DNA of 57,420 bases from Paracoccaceae bacterium (GTDB lineage Bacteria > Pseudomonadota > Alphaproteobacteria > Rhodobacterales > Rhodobacteraceae), in contig CACDPP010000010.1 in assembly GCA_902554705.1 (NCBI GenBank), forward strand, positions 1 through 57,420, read 5' to 3'. A model generated the notes under the pieces. It saw only the letters and a list, made by a program, of their open reading frames with translations. It was not told the origin of the DNA and made no database searches. Within the stretch, counting starts at the first letter, position 1. Each line of letters begins with the position of its first letter. Shown in pieces: positions 16,247 to 23,929 of the stretch. The position numbers and the translations under genes were made by a program.

Positions 16247-17233
16247 TCAGGCTGCCTTAGAGTGATTAACGATCCGGAGCGTCGCAATAACTTCCGAAAT
16301 AATTGAAATTGCTATTTCTTCTGGCGAAGATGCTCCTATGTTTAGGCCTATTGGACCATGAATACGATCAATTTGTTTTTGGGTAAAGCCAGCATTTTTG
16401 AGCCTGTCTTTGCGTTGCTTGTGCGTTTTCCTTGAACCCAATGCTCCAATATAAAATGCTTCGCTTTTTAAGGCTATGTGAAGAGCGGGATCATCTAATT
16501 TCGGATCATGAGTCAAAAGAATAACCGCGGTTCTATAATTCGGCTTAGCTTTAGTCAAAGCTACATCGGGAAAATCGTTAGATATTTCAATGCTTCCAAA
16601 ACGCTCACTATTTGCAAAACTTTCTCGCGGATCAATTATTCGAGGGGAAAAACCAGCTACTTTAGCAATCGGCACAAGGGCTTGAGCAATATGTACTGCA
16701 CCAACTATATCTATTTTTAGTTTAGGTGAATAAACATTTAAAAACGTTATTTCATCATCTTTAAACCCTGACCTGTCTTTACGAACTCTATGGTCGTACT
16801 CGTTGTAAACCAAACGGCGTTGCATAGTCTTTATATTGATTTCGTAAATCACAGATTGATCTCTAGCTATTGCATACACTAATTCTTTCAAAAGCTTTTG
16901 TGGCATTTGTTTTCCAACAGGTTCTACAAGTACTCTCATTTTACCACCGCAAGCCAAACCTACGGCAAATGCTTCATCATCACTAACGCCATATTCTAAC
17001 ACTCTTGTTTTGCCATCTTTAAGCGAGTCTATAGCTTCTAAAACTACTGCTCCCTCAACACACCCTCCAGAAACTGATCCCTCCATATGTCCATCACCCG
17101 ATACAATTAACTGGGCACCAACACGACGCGGAGCTGATCCCCAAGTTTCAACAACCGTGGCTATTGCCGCTCCAATGCCCTTTTCATGCCATTGAGCAGC
17201 TACTTGAAGTAAATTATCAAATTCTAATTGCAT
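16247..17233 (-). CDS. xdhC: XdhC/CoxI family protein (molybdenum-hydroxylase maturation factor)
   Basis: A 328-residue protein with an N-terminal XdhC/CoxI domain (GSAPRRVGAQLIV about residue 32, SGGCVEGAVV about 55) and a C-terminal Rossmann-like domain ending in YIGALGSRKTHKQR and GLNIGASSPEEIA. Family members bind molybdenum cofactor and help sulfurate and insert it into xanthine dehydrogenase or CO-dehydrogenase-like enzymes. No xdhAB or cox genes are visible here, so it is an orphan in this window. It is convergent with infC and divergent from pyrC. The conserved cysteine of SGGC is present. Confidence 0.88.
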   Translation of the reverse strand: MQLEFDNLLQVAAQWHEKGIGAAIATVVETWGSAPRRVGAQLIVSGDGHMEGSVSGGCVEGAVVLEAIDSLKDGKTRVLEYGVSDDEAFAVGLACGGKMRVLVEPVGKQMPQKLLKELVYAIARDQSVIYEINIKTMQRRLVYNEYDHRVRKDRSGFKDDEITFLNVYSPKLKIDIVGAVHIAQALVPIAKVAGFSPRIIDPRESFANSERFGSIEISNDFPDVALTKAKPNYRTAVILLTHDPKLDDPALHIALKSEAFYIGALGSRKTHKQRKDRLKNAGFTQKQIDRIHGPIGLNIGASSPEEIAISIISEVIATLRIVNHSKAA

Positions 17234-17320
17234 AAAACACTTAACTAAATCGAAAGATCTAAATTTTGATCATCACCCTAAATTAGCCTACATAATTAAG
17301 CAAACAATTCAATTTCAACG

Positions 17321-17326
17321 TATAAT
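17321..17326 (+). promoter_or_regulatory. Candidate -10 element for pyrC
   Basis: A perfect TATAAT at 17321-17326, 47 bp before the pyrC ATG, lies in the 140-bp divergent gap between xdhC and pyrC. No good -35 stands at 16-18 bp, so this is a weak assignment. Confidence 0.3.
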
Positions 17327-17373
17327 AGCATCTTTAACTAGAAAGCCTTTAAAATATTGTGTAACGCCATTCT

Positions 17374-18417
17374 ATGACTAAAGAACTAGTAATAGTGCGA
17401 CCTGACGACTGGCATCTTCATTTAAGAGATAAAGACTTGCTGCCAATTACAGTTAATGAATCAGCTAAATCTTTTGCAAGAGCAATAATAATGCCTAATC
17501 TGGTCCCACCAATTACCAAATTAATTGATGCTAAAAATTACAAGAAACGAATAATGAACGCCCTAAAACCAAATTTGTCTTTCAACCCTTTGATGACTCT
17601 TTACCTAACAGAAGAAACGGAGCCTACAGAAGTAAAAGAAGGCTTTTTAAGTGGAGTAATTTCAGCAGTAAAATTATATCCAGCCGGTGCAACGACCAAT
17701 TCTCAGTCTGGTGTCCGAAACTTTGAAAAAATTAAACCCATTCTAGAAACGATGGCAGAAATCGGATGCCCACTTTGCATTCATGGAGAAGTAACCGATA
17801 CCAGGATTGATATTTTTGATCGAGAAAAGGTTTTTATCAATACCGTTTTGGATAAAATCCGCACTGATTACCCTACTTTAAAAGTCATCATGGAACATAT
17901 CACTACTAAAGACGCTGTAGATTATGTTTTATCGGGAAACGAGAATTTAGCAGCAACTATTACTACTCATCACCTATCCATAAATAGGAATGATTTATTG
18001 TCTGGTGGCATAAGGCCCCATTTTTACTGTTTGCCGGTGGTGAAAAGAGAAATTCATCGATTGGCACTGTTAGAGGCAGTGGTTTCGGGATCGCCAAAAT
18101 TCTTTCTGGGGACAGATAGCGCACCGCATTTAGACCATGATAAAGAAAGTTCCTGCGGATGTGCTGGCTGTTTTACTGCGACGAATACATTAGAAATTTT
18201 AGCACACATTTTTGAAGAGCAAAAAGCTATAGATAAATTAGAATTATTTACATCGATCAATGGAGCCAAATTCTATGGTAAGAAAATTAACTCTGATAAA
18301 ATTAGGCTAATAAAAAAAAATAAACCCGTTCGATTTCCAGAAAAAATATCTACTCCAAATGGAGAAATAACAATTTTCAAACCCAAATTTGAAACAAAAT
18401 GGCAAGTACAAGTTTAG
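17374..18417 (+). CDS. pyrC: Dihydroorotase (class II, PyrC)
   Basis: A 347-residue amidohydrolase that cyclises carbamoyl-aspartate to dihydroorotate in pyrimidine synthesis. Zinc ligands are in DWHLHLRD (about residue 13), the carboxylated lysine in KLYPAGATTN (about 101), histidines in CIHGEV (about 137) and MEHITT (about 175), and the catalytic aspartate in GTDSAPH (about 248). The length and motif set match the E. coli PyrC type rather than the longer PyrX/class I. pyrE follows 50 bp downstream, so consecutive pathway steps are encoded together (pyrD is not here). Confidence 0.97.
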   Translation: MTKELVIVRPDDWHLHLRDKDLLPITVNESAKSFARAIIMPNLVPPITKLIDAKNYKKRIMNALKPNLSFNPLMTLYLTEETEPTEVKEGFLSGVISAVKLYPAGATTNSQSGVRNFEKIKPILETMAEIGCPLCIHGEVTDTRIDIFDREKVFINTVLDKIRTDYPTLKVIMEHITTKDAVDYVLSGNENLAATITTHHLSINRNDLLSGGIRPHFYCLPVVKREIHRLALLEAVVSGSPKFFLGTDSAPHLDHDKESSCGCAGCFTATNTLEILAHIFEEQKAIDKLELFTSINGAKFYGKKINSDKIRLIKKNKPVRFPEKISTPNGEITIFKPKFETKWQVQV

Positions 18418-18467
18418 TTTAAATAAATTTATAAAAAACAAACGTTTTTGACTCGAAGGAGCTAAAT

Positions 18468-19145
18468 ATGATTTCATCAAATTACCCAGCCAATTCAGAG
18501 ATAGCAAGATTGACGGCACGGATGCTGCTTGAGGTAAATGCTATTCACTTTAATTCAAGAAATCCATTTACTCTGGCGTCTGGATTGCCAAGCCCAACAT
18601 ATATTGATTGCAGAAAATTAATTTCCTATCCCAGAGTGCGTTCAACAATTATAGATTTTTTAACTATTACCGTGATGCGTAATGTTGGTTTCGAATTTTT
18701 TGATAATATTGCAGGCGGCGAAACAGCCGGAATTCCATTTGCAGCTCTAGTAGCCGAACGATTGGGATTACCCATGAGTTATATTAGAAAAAAACCAAAA
18801 GGCTATGGCCGTAATGCTCGGATTGAGGGAAGCATCTTTGAAAGTCAAAACGTTTTATTGGTTGAGGATTTAACCACGGATGGTGGTTCCAAGCTTTCTT
18901 TTGTCGAAGCAATACGACAAACCGGAGCCAAATGCTCTCACACGGCGGTAATTTTTTATTATGATATTTTTCCAGAAACAGAGAAAATTCTGGGGAGAAA
19001 AGGCATCACTTTACACAAGCTTTGTACCTGGTGGGATGTTTTTGAAGAGGCTGAAAAAAATGATGAGTTTGATTCTGAAACCTTGTCTGAAGTTAGGGAG
19101 TTTTTGGAACAGCCCAGAAAATGGCAGGAAAAAAAATCAAAATAG
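18468..19145 (+). CDS. pyrE: Orotate phosphoribosyltransferase
   Basis: A 225-residue type I phosphoribosyltransferase that makes orotidine-5'-phosphate from orotate and PRPP. The PRPP-binding motif [15 protein letters not shown] (about residues 128-142) is intact, and the flexible-loop lysines lie in RKKPKGYGR (about 107-115). The [18 protein letters not shown] segment near residue 30 is typical of the alphaproteobacterial form. A good AAGGAG ribosome site precedes ATG 18468. It probably shares a transcript with pyrC. A 172-bp AT-rich gap with regulatory-looking sequence separates it from dnaB. Confidence 0.97.
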   Translation: MISSNYPANSEIARLTARMLLEVNAIHFNSRNPFTLASGLPSPTYIDCRKLISYPRVRSTIIDFLTITVMRNVGFEFFDNIAGGETAGIPFAALVAERLGLPMSYIRKKPKGYGRNARIEGSIFESQNVLLVEDLTTDGGSKLSFVEAIRQTGAKCSHTAVIFYYDIFPETEKILGRKGITLHKLCTWWDVFEEAEKNDEFDSETLSEVREFLEQPRKWQEKKSK

Positions 19146-19227
19146 TAAAAAATTCATTTATAATTTATTTATATAATTCCTTTATATGTACTACATTTAG
19201 TGTTACTTCTTTTTTAGGCAATATATA

Positions 19228-19260
19228 TTGTGATTAACATCTTATCCACATAGATATACA
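19228..19260 (+). promoter_or_regulatory. Candidate dnaB promoter containing a perfect DnaA box
   Basis: TTATCCACA at 19242-19250 matches the DnaA-box consensus TTATNCACA exactly. It falls between possible -35 elements (TTGTGA 19228-19233 or TTAACA 19234-19239) and possible -10 elements (TAGATA 19251-19256 or TATACA 19255-19260). DnaA binding there would be expected to affect transcription of the helicase gene. The promoter hexamers themselves are moderate. Confidence 0.45.
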
Positions 19261-19295
19261 TTTTGCCTCCAGTGTTAGTTGAAGTTATGAGGAAA

Positions 19296-19305
19296 GAGTC
19301 GACTC
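19296..19305 (+). promoter_or_regulatory. Paired GANTC (CcrM-type) methylation sites before dnaB
   Basis: GAGTCGACTC holds two abutting GANTC sites, 12 bp upstream of the dnaB ATG. In most Alphaproteobacteria CcrM methylates GANTC and promoter methylation state can report replication passage. Function here is inferred from position only. Confidence 0.4.
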
Positions 19306-19317
19306 CAAGGTGTGTAA

Positions 19318-20808
19318 ATGAACAAATTCGCAGAGATCAACTCTAACAAAAATCCTTCAGACCCGGTGCCTTATTCTATAGAAGCTGAGCAGCAGCTTCT
19401 AGGGGGAATACTAAACAATAATGATCTCTTTTATTCATTAGAAGACAAAATAAAGCCACATCATTTTTACGACCCAGTTCACTCTCGTATTTTTGATATT
19501 ATCGCAAACAGAGTACAAGATGGAAAACTAGCATCTGCCGTAACTGTTAATACCTTTCTAACTGAAGACGAAGGCCTTAAGGAACTCGGTGGCAGCGCCT
19601 ATTTAGCTCAACTAATGGCCGGATCGGTAGCCAGTTCTGCAATTAAAGATTATTCTAAATTAGTTTATGATCTATCAGTTAGAAGAGAACTGATCGTTTT
19701 GGGTCAAGAGATAAGTGCGAGAGCTCAGTCCATAAAAGTTGATGAACAGCCTGAAGAACAAATAATTTCAGCAGAGCAAAGTCTTTACAAAATTGGAGAT
19801 ATCGGCAAATCTGAATCTACTTTCAAATCTTTTCTTAATGCCTTGGGAGATGCTGTTAAAACTGCCAACGCCGCATATCATAGAGATGGTAATTTAGCGG
19901 GAATATCAACAGGTTTTATCGACTTAGATAAGAAAATGGGAGGTCTTCATTCGTCTGATTTAATCATTTTAGCTGGCCGCCCTTCAATGGGCAAAACGTC
20001 ACTTGCTACCAATATTGCATACAATATCGCCAAATCATTTCAGAGACGAGAAAACACCGATGGATCATCAGAAACTTTAAATGGCGGCTTCGTCGGATTT
20101 TTTTCTTTGGAAATGAGCGCGGAACAACTAGCTTCAAGAATATTATCGGAAACCTCAGAAATACCTTCTGAGCAAATAAGACGTGGAGATATGACCGAAA
20201 GTGAATTCCGGAGGTTCGTAGATGCAGCTAAATCTATAGAAAGTTCACCTTTATATATCGATGATACTCCGGCATTAACAATAGCTCAGGTTGCCTCACG
20301 AGCCCGACGGTTAAAACGTACTCCAAACCTAGGGCTTGATGTATTGATAATAGATTATCTGCAATTAGTTCGTTCGGCTTCGAGCAAAGAAAGTAGAGTG
20401 AATGAAATATCAGAAATTACTCAAGGTCTAAAAGCTATTGCAAAAGAATTAAATATTCCAGTAATTGCTCTTTCTCAATTATCAAGACAGGTGGAAAACA
20501 GAGATGATAAAAGACCACAACTCGCAGACTTGAGGGAATCTGGTTCAATTGAACAAGACGCTGACGTGGTTTTATTTGTCTATCGTGAAGAATATTACAA
20601 AGAACGTGAGAAACCTAGTGATCATGACTTAGAGAAAATGGCAATCTGGCAGGAAGAAATGGATCGTCTGCATGGTCGCGCAGAATTAATTTTGGGAAAA
20701 CAGAGGCATGGCCCAATAGGAACAGTTGAACTCAGTTTTGAAGGAAAATTCACACGCTTTGGAAATTTAGCAAAGCCTTGGCAACAACAACTCAACGATG
20801 GTAATTAG
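19318..20808 (+). CDS. dnaB: Replicative DNA helicase DnaB
   Basis: A 496-residue hexameric 5'-3' helicase that unwinds DNA at the replication fork. The N-terminal DnaB domain (about 15-125) binds primase. The RecA-like ATPase domain has Walker A GRPSMGKTS (220-228), Walker B LIIDYLQL (about 343) and the C-terminal EQDADVVLFVYREEYY region. No intein is present at the usual insertion sites. ATG 19318 follows AAGG at 19307-19310. A DnaA box and paired GANTC sites lie just upstream. A 9-bp inverted repeat follows the stop. Confidence 0.98.
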   Translation: MNKFAEINSNKNPSDPVPYSIEAEQQLLGGILNNNDLFYSLEDKIKPHHFYDPVHSRIFDIIANRVQDGKLASAVTVNTFLTEDEGLKELGGSAYLAQLMAGSVASSAIKDYSKLVYDLSVRRELIVLGQEISARAQSIKVDEQPEEQIISAEQSLYKIGDIGKSESTFKSFLNALGDAVKTANAAYHRDGNLAGISTGFIDLDKKMGGLHSSDLIILAGRPSMGKTSLATNIAYNIAKSFQRRENTDGSSETLNGGFVGFFSLEMSAEQLASRILSETSEIPSEQIRRGDMTESEFRRFVDAAKSIESSPLYIDDTPALTIAQVASRARRLKRTPNLGLDVLIIDYLQLVRSASSKESRVNEISEITQGLKAIAKELNIPVIALSQLSRQVENRDDKRPQLADLRESGSIEQDADVVLFVYREEYYKEREKPSDHDLEKMAIWQEEMDRLHGRAELILGKQRHGPIGTVELSFEGKFTRFGNLAKPWQQQLNDGN

Positions 20809-20809
20809 C

Positions 20810-20880
20810 CAGGGAAAATATGAGTTAAAGTTTTAGGTGGAAATTTGTTTTAATTTGTTGGTTTTCCCTGATTTTTTATT
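20810..20880 (+). terminator. Long-loop inverted repeat with T-tract after dnaB
   Basis: CAGGGAAAA (20810-20818) and TTTTCCCTG (20862-20870) are perfect 9-bp arms separated by 43 nt, followed by ATTTTTTATT. It begins 2 bp after the dnaB stop. The loop is longer than in classical terminators, so it may be a terminator, an RNA-stabilising hairpin, or part of the alr leader. Confidence 0.45.
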
Positions 20881-20926
20881 CTACTGTTCTCTCGAAAAGT
20901 TATGCTCAATTTTTGATTTTTGATAA

Positions 20927-21970
20927 ATGGCAACAGCAACAGCAACAATAGATTTAAATGCTATAAGACAAAACTGGCAAAAATTGCGAAGCATGTCTAG
21001 CAACGACGCTGCTGCGGTTGTGAAGGCAAATGCTTATGGATTGGGTCTAAAGCAAGTTGCCAACGCCCTTTACGCCGAAGGTGCAAGAATATTTTTTGTA
21101 GCAACAGCCGAAGAAGGAGCAGAACTGCGCTCTAGTCTAGGTAAAATACCAGAAATCTATTTTTTTTCTGGCCACATGGTTGGTGATACTGAATTAATTA
21201 GAAACTATAACTTAATACCCCTAATAAATTCTGTCGATCAACTATCCAGACATTCTGAACTTTTAAAAGAAAAAAAATTTGGGGTTCAACTAGATACTGG
21301 TATGAATAGATTAGGTATGGAGCCAAAGGAGTGGGAAAATGTTAAAGAACTCGTCCTATCTTTAAATCCAGCCTTGATTATGTCTCACTTAGCTTGTGCA
21401 GATGAACCTGGCCATAAAATGAATGCAAATCAGCTTAATACTTTTCGTACTCTTACAGACAACGTAAATATAAAGAAATCTTTGGCCGCTACTGGTGGAA
21501 TATTATTAGGACCAGAATATCATTTTGACTTAACAAGACCCGGGATAGGTATTTATGGCTGTTCGCCAATGCGGAATTGCCTTCCTGTTCTAAAAATCGA
21601 CATACCGGTGATCCAAATTCGCGAAATTAAAAGTGGCGAAACAGTAGGCTACGGTAACACGTGGACGGCTGCATCTAAAAAGAGAATAGCAACGATATCA
21701 GCAGGTTATGCCGATGGCATTTTTAGAGTCACCGGCCAAAAAACTAGATTGTATTTTGAAGAAACCGGCTGTCCAATTGTTGGACGAATTTCTATGGACT
21801 TAATTGGTGTCGATATAACCGGCCTTAATGTTGAGCCAAATAAGTTGGAATTGATAAACTCAAAGCAAACAGTTGATAAAATTGCTGAGGGCGCTGGAAC
21901 TATAGGTTACGAATTTCTGACCTCTTTAGGTCATAGATACAATCGCAACTATACAAGTGTAGCCAAATGA
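20927..21970 (+). CDS. alr: Alanine racemase
   Basis: A 347-residue PLP enzyme that converts L- to D-alanine for peptidoglycan. The PLP lysine is K33 in VVKANAYGLG, and the barrel motifs LDTGMNRLG (about 120), GIGIYG (about 200), GYADG (about 260) and RISMDL (about 286) are intact. It begins with an alanine/threonine-rich run (ATATATIDL) encoded by CAACAG-like repeats, which is unremarkable. Its stop overlaps the mlaE start by 4 bp, so racemase and transporter are translated together. The upstream 118-bp gap carries the dnaB inverted repeat. Confidence 0.95.
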   Translation: MATATATIDLNAIRQNWQKLRSMSSNDAAAVVKANAYGLGLKQVANALYAEGARIFFVATAEEGAELRSSLGKIPEIYFFSGHMVGDTELIRNYNLIPLINSVDQLSRHSELLKEKKFGVQLDTGMNRLGMEPKEWENVKELVLSLNPALIMSHLACADEPGHKMNANQLNTFRTLTDNVNIKKSLAATGGILLGPEYHFDLTRPGIGIYGCSPMRNCLPVLKIDIPVIQIREIKSGETVGYGNTWTAASKKRIATISAGYADGIFRVTGQKTRLYFEETGCPIVGRISMDLIGVDITGLNVEPNKLELINSKQTVDKIAEGAGTIGYEFLTSLGHRYNRNYTSVAK

Positions 21971-22743
21971 TAGGCTTTACCGCATATACCGGAAGAATGT
22001 TTTTGAACCTGTGTAGTTTTATCGGAGAACTGGCAATTTTTTGTATTCGGGTTTTTACTAATACATTAACTCCACCTTTTTTCATGCGAGCATTCTTTTC
22101 ATCGGTAGTACAAATTGGTTGGTTATCTCTGCCAGTAGTAGGTATAACCTCATTTTTCACTGGTGGGGCTTTAGCTCTTCAAATTTATGCTGGTGGAGCA
22201 AGATTTAATGCCGAAGAAGTTGTTCCATCCATAGTCGCTATCGGCATGGTGCGTGAGCTTGGCCCTGTTTTGGGAGGTTTAATGGTCGCAGCACGCGTAG
22301 CAAGTTCTATAGCAGCAGAAATAGGAACTATGAAGGTCACAGAACAAATTGATGCCTTAAGTACCCTTTCCACTGACCCAATCAAGTATTTGGTCGTTCC
22401 AAGATTAGTTGCTGCATTTTTGACAGTACCATTACTAGTAGGAATTGGAGACTCTATTGGGATCCTCGGTGGTTATGTTGTTGGCGTCACACGGTTAGAG
22501 TTCAACAATACAATATATCTCATAAATTCAATAAATTACCTTGAGTTATGGGATATATTAAGTGGTCTTGTAAAAGGTGCTGCTTTTGGTTGCATAATTG
22601 CTCTCATGGGCTGTTTTTTTGGTATGCGTTGTGAAAAAGGCGCAAGAGGCGTTGGCCAGGCAACTAAGTCAGCTGTTGTATCTGCTTCTGTTTTGATTCT
22701 TGCTGCGAACTACTTTTTGACTGAGGCTTTCTTTTCATCATGA
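21967..22743 (+). CDS. mlaE: MlaE-type ABC transporter permease
   Basis: A 258-residue inner-membrane permease with about five to six hydrophobic segments. It carries the hallmark region from about residue 90 (IGMVRELGPVLGGLM, ARVASSIAAEIGTMKV, EQIDALS). MlaE works with MlaF, and normally MlaD, MlaB and MlaC, to move phospholipids between the membranes and keep the outer membrane asymmetric. Here only the permease and ATPase are adjacent. Overlaps of 4 bp with alr and with mlaF show tight coupling. An organic-solvent or sterol-type Mce transporter is a less likely alternative. Confidence 0.9.
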   Translation: MIGFTAYTGRMFLNLCSFIGELAIFCIRVFTNTLTPPFFMRAFFSSVVQIGWLSLPVVGITSFFTGGALALQIYAGGARFNAEEVVPSIVAIGMVRELGPVLGGLMVAARVASSIAAEIGTMKVTEQIDALSTLSTDPIKYLVVPRLVAAFLTVPLLVGIGDSIGILGGYVVGVTRLEFNNTIYLINSINYLELWDILSGLVKGAAFGCIIALMGCFFGMRCEKGARGVGQATKSAVVSASVLILAANYFLTEAFFSS

Positions 22744-23486
22744 TCGAAGTTTCAGACTTATATAAATCTTTTGATCAAAATCATGTATTAAGAGGCGTAA
22801 ACCTTAAAGTTCATGATGGGAAATCTATGGTAATCATAGGAGCTTCTGGGCAAGGCAAATCGGTGATTTTAAAATGCTTACTTGGTCTGATTAAGCCTAA
22901 TTCCGGAAAAATTTTGTTGAACGGGTTTGACCCAAATAGCAGGCAAAAAAGTGTTATACGTTCTAAGGTGGGCATGTTGTTTCAGGGTGGCGCATTATTC
23001 GACAGTTTGCCAATTTGGCAGAATGTTGCTTTTAGATACCTACACGGTAAACAAAAAATCAATGCTAAAGAAGCAAGAAAAATTGCTATCGAAAAATTAG
23101 AGCGTGTGGGATTAAAAAAGAGCTTTGCTGATAACTTTCCATCTGAACTTTCGGGAGGAATGCAAAAAAGGGTTGCGTTGGCGAGAGCTATCGCAACCCA
23201 ACCTGAAATTATATTTTTTGATGAGCCAACTACCGGATTAGATCCAATTATGGCCCAGGTCATCAATGATTTGATACGGGAATTAGTAGTGGAATTAGGT
23301 ATTACAGCCGTAACAATCACGCATGATATTCAATCTGTTAGATCAATAGCAGATGAGGTCGCACTTCTTCACAATGGTATTATACAATGGTCAGGTCTAT
23401 TAAACCAACTTGATAAATCTAAAAACAAATACTTAAAACAATTTATTGCTGGCTCGACCGTTGGACCAATAGAAAGTTTACGGTGA
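22740..23486 (+). CDS. mlaF: MlaF-type ABC transporter ATP-binding protein
   Basis: A 248-residue cytoplasmic ATPase with Walker A GASGQGKSV (about residue 38), signature LSGGMQKR (about 138), Walker B IIFFDEPTTGLDP (about 158) and the switch histidine in VTITHD (about 193). The glutamine in GASGQGKS and the sequence SGGMQKR are typical of the MlaF/Ttg2A subgroup. It overlaps mlaE by 4 bp upstream and the small membrane-protein gene downstream by a few bases, so the transporter genes form one translational block. Confidence 0.92.
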   Translation: MIEVSDLYKSFDQNHVLRGVNLKVHDGKSMVIIGASGQGKSVILKCLLGLIKPNSGKILLNGFDPNSRQKSVIRSKVGMLFQGGALFDSLPIWQNVAFRYLHGKQKINAKEARKIAIEKLERVGLKKSFADNFPSELSGGMQKRVALARAIATQPEIIFFDEPTTGLDPIMAQVINDLIRELVVELGITAVTITHDIQSVRSIADEVALLHNGIIQWSGLLNQLDKSKNKYLKQFIAGSTVGPIESLR

Positions 23487-23872
23487 TGGCTGATCTTCTA
23501 CAACCATCCCCACTTTTTCTTTTCGTAATTTTTTTCAAAGCAACAATTTATATTCCTCTTTGTGCATCTCTGGGCTTACTGATGTGCATTTTTAGTGAAG
23601 GTAGACCTCGTCTTGCCGCAGTTATGGTAACAAGTCTTTGTTTAATAGTAATAATTGCTACTAATCCAGTTTTATCCCCAATTAAAAGCATGGATTTTTT
23701 ATTCTTTTTCAAAACTTTATCCAATTTAGCGCATGGATGGTTTCTACCTTTTTTCATAAGTTTCTTCTTTTTTATGAGAACCCTTTTATATAAATTTACA
23801 AATCTTCTTTTAGAAACATTACACCTTATTCTTTTCAGTCTGGCACTCCTTTTTCTGTTTTTAACAATTTAA
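23486..23872 (+). CDS. Small, very hydrophobic membrane protein of unknown function
   Basis: A protein of 128 residues (or 129 from a GTG at 23483) with about four membrane helices and an unusually high phenylalanine content, for example in the stretch FISFFFFMRTLL. I recognise no family. The start overlaps the mlaF stop, so it is cotranslated with the mlaEF transporter and may be an accessory membrane subunit; that is inference from position. It has no Mce/MlaD domain and so is not a substitute MlaD by sequence. The gene could also be a fast-diverging remnant. radA begins 57 bp downstream. Confidence 0.65.
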   Translation: MADLLQPSPLFLFVIFFKATIYIPLCASLGLLMCIFSEGRPRLAAVMVTSLCLIVIIATNPVLSPIKSMDFLFFFKTLSNLAHGWFLPFFISFFFFMRTLLYKFTNLLLETLHLILFSLALLFLFLTI

Positions 23873-23929
23873 GTATTGCCAGTTTAATTTTATCCTTGCT
23901 TCAAAGTTGTGCCTTTGGCAAATGAGAGT

